This document shows positions 1 through 7,684 of a DNA stretch of 64,000 bases, piece by piece (the first letter of the stretch is position 1; every line of letters starts with the position of its first letter). A model generated the notes under the pieces. It saw only the letters and a list, made by a program, of their open reading frames with translations, was not told the DNA's origin and ran no database searches. This DNA comes from DATAUD01 sp035511075 (GTDB lineage Bacteria; Verrucomicrobiota; Verrucomicrobiia; Limisphaerales; Palsa-1400). The position numbers and the translations under genes were made by a program. The stretch is taken from the NCBI GenBank assembly GCA_035511075.1, contig DATKFW010000131.1, positions 62,001-126,000 on the forward strand, written 5' to 3'.

Positions 1-1303
1 GGGCGCGCGAGTAGGCCTGGTATTGCTCCTCTTCTCCCGGCGCTTCGTTCCGGTCCATGAAGAGCATTTCGGTGCGGAAAAGGCCTATGCTTTCGGCGCC
101 GGCGGCGATGGCGGGCGCGGCTTCGTCGGGGCGGGAAATATTCGACGCGATTTCCAGGCGCGCTCCGTCCGCGGTTTGGCCGGGAAGGGCGGTCAGGCGC
201 TGGGCTCGGACGTGGCGGGCGTTCAATCGCCATTGTTCCATCTCATAATATCGCCGGGCGTCGGCGGTTAATCCGACGGCTAGGAGGCCCAATTCACCGT
301 CCACAATTGCATCCTGGCCTTCCCAACGAGCCACCGGAAAATCGGCGATGTCGATCACACACGGGATGCCAAAAGACCGGGCCAGAATGACCGTGTGCGA
401 TGCGGCGCCGATCTTCGCCAACGCTAATCCTTTCAGGAACCGGCGGTCCAGGCCGAGCAGGTCGGATGGCGTCAGCCCCTCCGCCGTCACAATGGAATCG
501 CGGGTCAAAACGACGGGAGGTCCAGGCGGCGAGCCTTTCAATTCGCGAATGAGTTGACGGCAGACATCCCGCACGTCCAACGCGCGTTCGCGCAGGAGCG
601 TGCTGGCGGAAGCCGTGAAAACGCCCGCGAAATGGTCTTGCGCAGCCAACACGGCCTGAGTCGCCGTGCAGTTTCGTCCACTGATGGCCGCCAGGAGCCA
701 CGCTTTCAACGCCGGATCGCGCGCCATCGCCCGATGCGCCTGAAGCAAACCCAGGGCGACCCTCTCGGTGATTTCCTTCATCCGCTCCGCGTAGGTCCGG
801 TCCAGCGCAAGCAACGCGTTGAGCAGGCATTCTCTCTCCTGCGGCGCGTCAACGGTCGCACCCGCGCCACGATCGTCGGGAACGATCGCATCGGACAGCC
901 GCACGATTCGGCCAATCCCAATTCCCGGCGCAGCCGACTTTGCCTTCCACAGAACAGCGCCCGCATCGCGCAGGCACGGCGGCAGGCTGATTTCGCCGGG
1001 GACTTTGATTGATTCGAGCGGAGGGTCATCGCAATGAGGAAGTTTTTCGGCGACGAAACGGCGAAGTTCCTCCCGCGCGCTTGCTTCGTCAGCGCCGTCA
1101 AAAACAATGCGGCAAGGGTCGCCAGGCAGGGTGCCTGTGCTGACCATGCCGAGGACGCTCTTGACGGAGGCTTGCGCGTCGGTGCGATCGTTGATGAAGG
1201 TGATTTCGCAGGCGAACGGCCTGGCGGCCTCTTCAAAGGCGCTGGCGGGCCGCGCATGGAGACCGTTTGGCAGCGGGAAGTTAAACGAGAATTCGGTGGG
1301 CAC
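1..1303 (-). CDS. ptsI: HPr-enzyme I fusion phosphotransferase (partial)
   Basis: The reading frame encodes an N-terminal HPr domain followed by enzyme I of the PEP-sugar phosphotransferase system, and is cut by the left window edge after about 434 codons. The HPr active site is visible as GLHARPAS with the phospho-acceptor His at residue 16, followed by a Ser-46-like segment (SVKSVLGMVS). The enzyme I phosphohistidine site is GAASHTVILAR with His at about residue 303. The start is a GTG; an in-frame stop lies a few codons upstream and no strong ribosome site is visible. It lies 18 bases after the EIIB stop in the same direction, so it is the last visible gene of an EIIC-EIIB-HPr/EI operon. 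The cytoplasmic protein would move phosphate from PEP to a fructose-type permease. The C-terminal PEP-binding part, and any further fused domain, lie outside the window. Confidence 0.85.
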   Translation of the reverse strand, partial: MPTEFSFNFPLPNGLHARPASAFEEAARPFACEITFINDRTDAQASVKSVLGMVSTGTLPGDPCRIVFDGADEASAREELRRFVAEKLPHCDDPPLESIKVPGEISLPPCLRDAGAVLWKAKSAAPGIGIGRIVRLSDAIVPDDRGAGATVDAPQERECLLNALLALDRTYAERMKEITERVALGLLQAHRAMARDPALKAWLLAAISGRNCTATQAVLAAQDHFAGVFTASASTLLRERALDVRDVCRQLIRELKGSPPGPPVVLTRDSIVTAEGLTPSDLLGLDRRFLKGLALAKIGAASHTVILARSFGIPCVIDIADFPVARWEGQDAIVDGELGLLAVGLTADARRYYEMEQWRLNARHVRAQRLTALPGQTADGARLEIASNISRPDEAAPAIAAGAESIGLFRTEMLFMDRNEAPGEEEQYQAYSRA

Positions 1304-1321
1304 GGGACTAAAGAGACTGGG

Positions 1322-1621
1322 TTATGAACATGCTTTTGCGATGACGCCTTCGGGATTCTTGATGGCTTCCTGGGGCGAAACCTCGATTTTTTTCACGCGC
1401 TCAAATCGTTCCATTTTTTCAATGGTGATGTCGCACGCCAATATGGCCACGCCGGCGGCATCGATGTCGGCCTGGGTCAATTCGTTTTCGACGCCCATCG
1501 AGCCCTGTGTTTCCACTTTGATTTGGTGGCCAAGGCGCCGCGCGGTTTTTTCCAACTGTTCGGCAGCCATGAACGTGTGGGCGATGCCGGTGGGACATGC
1601 GGTGACAGCGACAATTTTCAT
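1322..1621 (-). CDS. PTS fructose-type EIIB component
   Basis: This 99-residue protein is a stand-alone IIB domain of the fructose PTS family. The phospho-cysteine loop is near the N-terminus, with Cys-9 in VTACPTGIAHTFMAAE, the hallmark of fructose IIB domains. Its start overlaps the end of the EIIC gene by 4 bases, so the two are probably translationally coupled. In the family the domain accepts phosphate from EIIA on this Cys and passes it to the sugar bound by EIIC. In many bacteria EIIB is fused to EIIC or EIIA; here it is a separate gene. Confidence 0.9.
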   Translation of the reverse strand: MKIVAVTACPTGIAHTFMAAEQLEKTARRLGHQIKVETQGSMGVENELTQADIDAAGVAILACDITIEKMERFERVKKIEVSPQEAIKNPEGVIAKACS

Positions 1622-2778
1622 ATTTTCTTTTCGGTGAATTTTTTCAGGAGATTGATGCTGACGGCGGTTACAACCATGCCGGCGACAATGGCCAGAATGT
1701 AGAACAAACGATTATCCACCACCGGAAGCACAATCGGGCCGCCATGCGGCGCATGGTCGCCGACCTTTCCCAGCATGGCCAGAGTCGAGGCCACCATCGA
1801 GCCGAGCATGATCGTGGGTATGACGCGGATGGGGTCCGCGGCGGCAAAGGGTATGGCGCCTTCGGTGATGCCGATCAAGCCCATGCCCAGGGCGGCGATG
1901 CCGGACTCGCGTTGGTCCTCAGTCCACAGGCGGCGATCGAGCACAGTGGCCAGTCCAAGCCCCAAAGGCGGCGTGCAAATGGCGGCGGCGCAGGCTCCCA
2001 TGACGCCGAAATTACCCTGCTGGATCATCGCGACGCCAAAGAAAAAGGCGGCTTTGTTGACAGGGCCGCCCATGTCAAAGGCGACCATCGCTCCCAGGAC
2101 CATCGCGAGAACCATTTGCGAGCCGTTGCGCAAATCCTCCAGCCAATTGCCCAATCCGACCATCGCGCGCGCCAGGGGCATGTTTAACACCAGCATAGCA
2201 AGGCCGACAATCAAGGAGGCAAAAATCGGGATGATAAGAATGGGCATCACCGGCTTGAGGAGTTTGGGGGCCGGCAGCCTTTTTGCCGCATTGGTCACAA
2301 AGCCGGCCAGCAGGCCGATCACCAATGCCCCCAGGAATCCTGCGCTGGTGGACTTGCCATCCATCATTTGAGGCATGCCGGCTATGGCCCCGCCGACCAA
2401 ACCGGGCACCAATCCGGGTCGCGCGGCAATCCCATAAGAGATGAAACCGGCCAGGACCGCTGGAAACAAATCGAACGCGGTTTTGCCAATGGTGAAAATA
2501 TCCCTGACCAGGAGCGGCGCGTGGTCGATGTCCGGGCCGCCATTGGCCGCCGGCGGCACGAAACGGAAAGTGTAGGCGAGGGAAAGAGCGATGAGGATTC
2601 CGCCGCACGCAATGAGCGGCACGACGTACGAAACGCCTGTCAATAAATATTGTTTGACCTGCCGCAATGAGGCTTGCACCGGCTGATGATCGCCAATTCG
2701 CCGATTGAGCCAAGCACGGATTTTCAAACTTGGACTGGCGCGCCGCCGATGTTTTAATGGGCTTATGCGAGTTCTCAT
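1618..2778 (-). CDS. PTS fructose-type EIIC permease
   Basis: This polytopic membrane protein matches fructose-family EIIC. It shows the early helix LLTGVSYVVPLIACGG, repeated hydrophobic helices, and the conserved DMGGPVNKAAFFFG segment of the sugar-binding region. It should carry and phosphorylate a hexose, probably fructose. The start is uncertain. The longest frame begins at an ATG at 2778 and would overlap the divergent gene, whose ATG is at 2765. The first roughly 33 residues are basic and not family-like, so a TTG at 2727 or a GTG at 2679 may be the true start. No EIIA gene is visible in this window. Confidence 0.85.
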   Translation of the reverse strand: MRTRISPLKHRRRASPSLKIRAWLNRRIGDHQPVQASLRQVKQYLLTGVSYVVPLIACGGILIALSLAYTFRFVPPAANGGPDIDHAPLLVRDIFTIGKTAFDLFPAVLAGFISYGIAARPGLVPGLVGGAIAGMPQMMDGKSTSAGFLGALVIGLLAGFVTNAAKRLPAPKLLKPVMPILIIPIFASLIVGLAMLVLNMPLARAMVGLGNWLEDLRNGSQMVLAMVLGAMVAFDMGGPVNKAAFFFGVAMIQQGNFGVMGACAAAICTPPLGLGLATVLDRRLWTEDQRESGIAALGMGLIGITEGAIPFAAADPIRVIPTIMLGSMVASTLAMLGKVGDHAPHGGPIVLPVVDNRLFYILAIVAGMVVTAVSINLLKKFTEKKI

Positions 2779-3655
2779 CGTGGGTTGCGGGTATGTCGGG
2801 CTTCCGTTGGCGGCGGAATTGGCCCGGGCCGGTCACGAGGTCTTCGGCGTCAACCGTTCCCCGGAGAAAGCGGCGGAGTTGCGCGCGTTGGGGATTGAAC
2901 CACTGACGGCGGACATCACCAAGCTCGCTGCCCCGGATGGACTGCCGCAACGCCTGGACTGGGTCGTCAACACGGTTTCATCCAACAAGGGAGGATTGGA
3001 GGATTATCAGCGGATTTTTCTGGAAGGCACGCACCACCTGGTGGATTGGCTGGTTGCCATGCCGCTTCGAAAATATGTTCATGCAGGCAGCACCAGTGTT
3101 TATGCGCAGACGGATGGTTCGTTGGTCAAGGAAACCAGCCCCGCGCAACCGACAACGGAAATGGGCCTGGTGCTGGCCGAGACGGAGCAGGCGCTGCTAA
3201 GGGCCTTTCGGGACCGGAAATTCCCATCGGTCCTGTTGCGCATGGCCGGCATCTATGGGCCGGGCCGGGGACATTTATTTCTGAAATATTTGAAGGACGA
3301 GGCCCGCATCGCGGGAAACGGCCTGCGGCTCCTCAATATGATTCACCGGGATGACGTTGTGGGAGCCATCATCGCCGCGCTCAAAAACGGGCGGCCCGGG
3401 GAGATTTACAACGTCGTCGATGACGAGCCGGTGCCGCAAATTCATTTCTTCCGGTGGCTTTCGGAAACACTGGGGAAAAACATGCCTCCATTTTCCGAAG
3501 ACGAATCTGGGGCGGGTCGCAAACGGGTTCTGACGCATAAGAAAGTGAGCAATCGCCGGTTGCGGATGGAATTGGGCTGCCCGTTGCGTTATCCCACTTT
3601 TCGCCAGGGCTACACCGCCGAAATCAAACGGTTGGAGGACGCGGGAGAATTGTAA
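2765..3655 (+). CDS. NAD(P)-dependent SDR/epimerase-like protein (YeeZ-like)
   Basis: This 296-residue protein opens with a Rossmann nucleotide-binding motif (VLIVGCGYVGLPLA) and has the extended-SDR segments STSVYAQTDG and LRMAGIYGPGR, so it is an NAD(P)-binding epimerase/dehydratase relative. The usual Tyr-x-x-x-Lys catalytic pair should fall near residues 135-142 but reads TEMGLVLAETE. This suggests a non-canonical or non-catalytic member such as the YeeZ group. ATG 2765 was chosen because it puts the GxxGxxG motif at the extreme N-terminus, normal for the family; a start at 2705 would add 20 unrelated residues. It is divergent from the PTS genes. The substrate is unknown. Confidence 0.8.
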   Translation: MRVLIVGCGYVGLPLAAELARAGHEVFGVNRSPEKAAELRALGIEPLTADITKLAAPDGLPQRLDWVVNTVSSNKGGLEDYQRIFLEGTHHLVDWLVAMPLRKYVHAGSTSVYAQTDGSLVKETSPAQPTTEMGLVLAETEQALLRAFRDRKFPSVLLRMAGIYGPGRGHLFLKYLKDEARIAGNGLRLLNMIHRDDVVGAIIAALKNGRPGEIYNVVDDEPVPQIHFFRWLSETLGKNMPPFSEDESGAGRKRVLTHKKVSNRRLRMELGCPLRYPTFRQGYTAEIKRLEDAGEL

Positions 3656-3700
3656 GGACTGCGTCGCCCGAATGGTATTCTCGGTTCCTGACTTTGGAGT

Positions 3701-3742
3701 GCGCGGACATGTCCGCGCTTTCAAAGCGGCGACATGTCGCCG
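3701..3742. repeat. Twin palindrome with ACATGT cores
   Basis: Two perfect palindromes lie side by side: an 18-base one at 3701-3718 (GCGCGGACATGTCCGCGC) and a 16-base one at 3727-3742 (CGGCGACATGTCGCCG), separated by 8 bases. Both centre on ACATGT. They lie in the 199-base gap between the SDR-like gene and the P-type ATPase gene. They could be a REP-like element or a paired operator; the sequence alone does not decide. Confidence 0.6.
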
Positions 3743-3854
3743 AGGCATAGCGCGGCCGTGAAATTGTTTTGCGAATTGCAGTTTTGGACTTAAGCTTTTT
3801 CTGCGTGTCGGTATCGACCAGGACGAATGATGAGAAAGCACCTTCAATTCAAAT

Positions 3855-6851
3855 ATGACGACATCAGAACAACCACCGCCGAGCGCGCCGCCTCCACCCA
3901 AACGCAAGGCGCCCAATGTCCGGCTGCCTTCCCGTCTGGCTGAGGCCGCGCGGGTGGAATCCGCCGAGGCGCTGCGGCTGCTGGAAAGTTCTCCGGAGGG
4001 GCTGCCGGCGGCGGTCGCGGCGGAACGCCTCGAACAATACGGCCCCAACGAAGTCTCCAAGGAAAAGCACAACGCCTGGTCTCAACGGCTCTGGCATTCG
4101 GTGCGCAATCCGCTGGTCATCCTGTTGACCGTGCTGGCCAGCATCAGCTTTTACACGGCCCAGGAAACCAGCGACTACGTCGGCGCCTGGCTGATGGTCG
4201 TGATGGTCATCCTGGGAGTGGCCCTTCGCTTCATCCAGGAATCCAAGGCGGACTCCGCGGCGGCCAAGTTGAAGGCGATGATCAAGGTCACGGCCACCGT
4301 CGTGCGCGATGGGCAGGCTGCCGAGGTGCCGTTGCAATGCCTGGTGCCCGGCGACGTAGTGAAATTATCCGCCGGCGACATGATACCCGCCGATGTGCGT
4401 ATTCTCAGCGCCAAGGATTTGTTCATCATCCAGGCGACTCTGACGGGAGAATCGTTGCCGGTGGAAAAATTCGATTCGCGGGAGACGCGGGAGAATATTT
4501 CGCCGCTGGAATCTGCCAACCTCTGCTTTTTGGGAACCAGCGTGGAAAGCGGCACTGCGCAGGCGGTCGTGGTGGAAACCGGTCCGCGCACCTACCTGGG
4601 CGGCATCGCCAGCAGCATGACGACGCAGTTGGTGGAGACCAATTTCGACAAAGGGATCAAGCGGTTCACTTATCTGATGCTGACGTTCATGGCGGTCATG
4701 GTGCCGGCGGTGTTTTTCATCAACGCTTTGAGCAAGTCGCCCTCGGTCGTTGCCGACGATGACATCATCAACCTCCCTTCCCTCGCCGCTAGACTGAATG
4801 CAAAAGCCGACCCGGTTTCGGCTTATGTGAGGGATCAAATGGATCCCGCCTCCGGACCGGCCCTGGCGGCCTACGAGGTTTCGCGGACCGATGGTGACAC
4901 GCTTGCCGGGATTCTGGTTTCCAACCTGAACATCATTGTTTCCGGTCCATCCATCTACGACCCGAAACGTTTTCAAAATGTCCCGCTGGAGCCGGAGACC
5001 GAGTCGCGCCTCAAGAATCCGGCGCGCCATGATTTCAGGCTCAACCGGTTGCTTCTCCAGGACGCCTACCCGGCGGAATTGAAGAAAAGCGGCAAGCACG
5101 ATTGGGCCGGGGCGTTTCTATTTGCGTTGGCAGTGGCCGTGGGGTTGACGCCGGAAATGCTGCCGATGATTGTCTCGGTCTGCCTGTCCAAGGGGGCGCT
5201 GGCGATGGCCAAGAAAAAGGTCATTGTCAAACGGCTCAATTCCATCCAGAACTTCGGCGCCATGGACGTGCTTTGCACGGACAAGACCGGCACGCTCACC
5301 CGCGATCACGTCATCCTGGAAATTCATTGCGACGTCTTTAAGAATGAGAGCGCCGCCGTTTTGGTGGATGCGTACCTCATCAGTTATTTCCAGACCGGGC
5401 TGAAAAACGTGTTGGATCGCGCGGTCTTGAGCCACCCGGAAGCGCAGCACGAAGTGTGCGTGGATCGTTACAAGAAGGTGGACGAAATTCCGTTCGATTT
5501 TTCCCGCAAGATGATGTCGGTCGTCGTCGAAACACCGGAGCACGAGTGCCAGATATTGACCAAAGGCGCCCCGGAAGCCGTCTTCGCCCATTGCACACAC
5601 TTTGAAAGCGAGGGCGAAATTCTGCCGATGGAACCGATTTTGACCGGCGATCTCATTCAGGAATACAATGATTTGAGCGCCGACGGTTTTCGCGTTCTGG
5701 CCGTGGCGTCCCGGATTCTGGACAAACGCGCGGCTTATTCCAAAGCGGACGAGTCGGAACTGATTCTCAAGGGATACATCGCCTTTCTCGATCCTCCCAA
5801 GGAATCGGCCGGCAAGGCCATCGCCGCGTTGCAGCACAACGGGGTCAGAGTCAAAGTGTTGACTGGCGACAATGATCTGGTGACGCGCAAAGTCTGCAAA
5901 GACGTGGGTCTGGACACGGGCAATGTGCTGCTGGGCAGCAAGGTCGAATCCATGAGCGACGAGCAACTTCGCCAGGCGGTGGAGCCGACGCAGGTTTTCG
6001 CGCGGCTTTCCCCGACCCACAAGCAACGCATCGTCCAGGCTCTGCGCCACAACGGCCATGTCGTCGGCTTCATGGGCGACGGCATCAATGACGCGCCCGC
6101 CTTGCGTGCGGCGGATGTGGGGCTTTCGGTGGACAACGCCGTGGATATCGCCAAGGAATCGGCTGACATGATCCTGCTGGAAAAAAATCTGATGGTCCTT
6201 GAGGAAGGGGTGCTGGAAGGGCGGAAAGTGTTCGTCAACATTCTCAAATATATCCGCATGGGGGCCAGCTCCAACTTTGGCAACATGTTCAGCGTCCTCG
6301 GAGCCAGCGCCTTTTTGCCGTATCAGCCGATGCTGCCGATTCAAATTCTGACCAATAACCTGCTCTATGATTTTTCGCAGGTCGCCATTCCGACGGACAA
6401 CGTCAACGTCGACCTCATTGCCAAACCGCAGCCGTGGGACATGGGGGAGATTACCCGTTTTATATTATTCATTGGGCCGGTCAGTTCGATTTTCGATTAC
6501 ACGACGTTTTTTGTGATGTTGTATCTTTTCCATTGCTGGGCCCCTTCGGGCGCGGCGCTGTTTCACACCGGCTGGTTTGTGGAATCCTTGATGACCCAGA
6601 CCCTCATTATTCACGTCATCCGAACCCGGCAGATTCCTTTCATTCAGGCGCGGGCCAGCACGGCCCTGACAGTCACGACTGTGATCATCATGGCCATTTC
6701 GGCGTGGCTGCCTTACTCGCCGCTGGCAAAAATGCTCGCGCTCGTGCCGTTGCCCGGGCTTTTTTGGCCCATTCTTTTTGCCACGTTGATCGCCTACGTG
6801 GTCCTCACGCAATTGGTCAAAATGTGGCTGATTCGCCGCAAGTGGCTCTAA
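3855..6851 (+). CDS. mgtA: P-type ATPase, Mg2+-importing MgtA/MgtB type
   Basis: This 998-residue membrane pump has the full P-type ATPase set: the actuator motif TLTGESLPVE near residue 196, the phosphorylation site DKTGTLT with Asp-476, KGAPEAV in the nucleotide domain, and the hinge motif MGDGINDAPALRAADVG. LFALAVAVGLTPEMLPMIV before the phosphorylation site is typical of MgtA/MgtB magnesium importers. It is about 100 residues longer than Escherichia coli MgtA (898). The excess is an insert at about residues 294-412, between two membrane segments on the predicted outer face. It contains SIYDPKRFQNVPLEPETE and RLNRLLLQDAYPAE. No magnesium riboswitch is apparent upstream. Ion specificity rests on family resemblance. 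Confidence 0.9.
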   Translation: MTTSEQPPPSAPPPPKRKAPNVRLPSRLAEAARVESAEALRLLESSPEGLPAAVAAERLEQYGPNEVSKEKHNAWSQRLWHSVRNPLVILLTVLASISFYTAQETSDYVGAWLMVVMVILGVALRFIQESKADSAAAKLKAMIKVTATVVRDGQAAEVPLQCLVPGDVVKLSAGDMIPADVRILSAKDLFIIQATLTGESLPVEKFDSRETRENISPLESANLCFLGTSVESGTAQAVVVETGPRTYLGGIASSMTTQLVETNFDKGIKRFTYLMLTFMAVMVPAVFFINALSKSPSVVADDDIINLPSLAARLNAKADPVSAYVRDQMDPASGPALAAYEVSRTDGDTLAGILVSNLNIIVSGPSIYDPKRFQNVPLEPETESRLKNPARHDFRLNRLLLQDAYPAELKKSGKHDWAGAFLFALAVAVGLTPEMLPMIVSVCLSKGALAMAKKKVIVKRLNSIQNFGAMDVLCTDKTGTLTRDHVILEIHCDVFKNESAAVLVDAYLISYFQTGLKNVLDRAVLSHPEAQHEVCVDRYKKVDEIPFDFSRKMMSVVVETPEHECQILTKGAPEAVFAHCTHFESEGEILPMEPILTGDLIQEYNDLSADGFRVLAVASRILDKRAAYSKADESELILKGYIAFLDPPKESAGKAIAALQHNGVRVKVLTGDNDLVTRKVCKDVGLDTGNVLLGSKVESMSDEQLRQAVEPTQVFARLSPTHKQRIVQALRHNGHVVGFMGDGINDAPALRAADVGLSVDNAVDIAKESADMILLEKNLMVLEEGVLEGRKVFVNILKYIRMGASSNFGNMFSVLGASAFLPYQPMLPIQILTNNLLYDFSQVAIPTDNVNVDLIAKPQPWDMGEITRFILFIGPVSSIFDYTTFFVMLYLFHCWAPSGAALFHTGWFVESLMTQTLIIHVIRTRQIPFIQARASTALTVTTVIIMAISAWLPYSPLAKMLALVPLPGLFWPILFATLIAYVVLTQLVKMWLIRRKWL

Positions 6852-6872
6852 TCATCCGCAGTTCGAAGCGTG

Positions 6873-7033
6873 CGTATGCCAATTTTCGGGAGGGCGCAGC
6901 GCCGCAACGCCCTGCTAATTATATGAGGGACAATTTCCGGGAGGGCGGAGCGCCGCGACGCCCCAATTATATTAGGGACTCATATACTTCCAAGGTGTAA
7001 TCCGGTCCAATGGAAGAATTCTGTCCCACACCC
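6873..7033. repeat. GC-rich intergenic repeat, copy 1 (two tandem left arms plus tail)
   Basis: This copy has two tandem versions of a roughly 50-base unit with the core GGGAGGGCGGAGCGCCGCGA followed by CGCCC, then an AT-rich ATTATAT stretch and GGGAC. They are followed by a tail at 6985-7033. The 49-base tail is identical to 10902-10950 in copy 2. A related copy is at 42133. Here both arms point the same way, so the long hairpin of copies 2 and 3 cannot form. The element fills the gap between the P-type ATPase and mntR; no gene is supported inside it. Confidence 0.8.
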
Positions 7034-7111
7034 TTTCCCAGCGGCCGCATTGCTCAAGTATCGCCAAAACAGAGAATCGAAGTCACACTGGGTCGTGCAG
7101 TCGCGGTAGTT

Positions 7112-7564
7112 TCACCGCCCATTGCCGTCGCGCAGAAACGCCCGGAGCTGCTTCGGGTGTTCATGCCAGAAACGAACCAGCCGGGAGAAAACCCGCAACG
7201 TTTCGGGCCGCAGATGATGCTCGATGACTTCGACTTCCTCGTCCACCGTTTCGGGACTCAATCCCAGAAGATGAAGCAGTTTGGAGAGCGTTTCGTGGCG
7301 CACCTTGACGTGATCGGCCACCGCGCGGCCCTCGCGGGTCAGGGTGAAGCCGCGATATCTTTCGTAATTGACAAAGCCCCGCTTGGCGAGCCGGCGGACC
7401 ATGTTGGAGACGGCCGACCGGCTCAGGGCGAGAGAGGCGGCGATGTCGGCCACGCGGGCATAGCCTTTTTGCTCCACCAATTCCTGGATGCGCTCCAAAT
7501 GGTCCTCGGTGGATTCAGACCTATTTCGGGCTGGCGCCGCTCTCCTGCGGGTTTTTGTTCGCAC
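7112..7564 (-). CDS. mntR: Manganese-responsive DtxR/MntR-family repressor
   Basis: This 150-residue cytoplasmic regulator has an N-terminal winged helix-turn-helix (RVADIAASLALSRSAVSNMVRRLAKRGFVNYE, about residues 37-68). It is followed by the dimerisation and metal-binding helix with LLGLSPETVDEEVEVIEHHLRP, whose Glu and paired His residues are typical MntR ligands. It is divergent from mntH, with 120 bases between them containing an inverted repeat. By family knowledge it binds DNA when Mn2+ is plentiful and shuts off the importer, and it may also control itself through the shared region. The C-terminal SH3-like domain of longer DtxR proteins is absent, as usual in MntR. Confidence 0.9.
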   Translation of the reverse strand: MRTKTRRRAAPARNRSESTEDHLERIQELVEQKGYARVADIAASLALSRSAVSNMVRRLAKRGFVNYERYRGFTLTREGRAVADHVKVRHETLSKLLHLLGLSPETVDEEVEVIEHHLRPETLRVFSRLVRFWHEHPKQLRAFLRDGNGR

Positions 7565-7612
7565 CGGGTTTTCTTAACAGAGAAGCCCCGAGGTTGGCCA
7601 GCTTTTCTCCAA

Positions 7613-7649
7613 TGTATTAACGGTAAAACATTTAATTTGCTTTAATACA
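7613..7649. promoter_or_regulatory. Inverted repeat in the mntR/mntH promoter region
   Basis: Perfect 8-base arms TGTATTAA (7613-7620) and TTAATACA (7642-7649) flank 21 bases of AT-rich DNA. The site sits between the two divergent starts, 36 bases before the mntH ATG. This is the position and base composition expected for an MntR operator overlapping the mntH promoter. No experimental consensus for this organism is available, so the assignment is inference. Confidence 0.45.
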
Positions 7650-7684
7650 CACCCCGACGGTAGATATGGGGCGGTGTTGCCCAC

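Noticed and set aside
3743..3854. Possible magnesium riboswitch before the P-type ATPase
   Set aside because: No conserved M-box/ykoK helices could be recognised in the 112 bases upstream.
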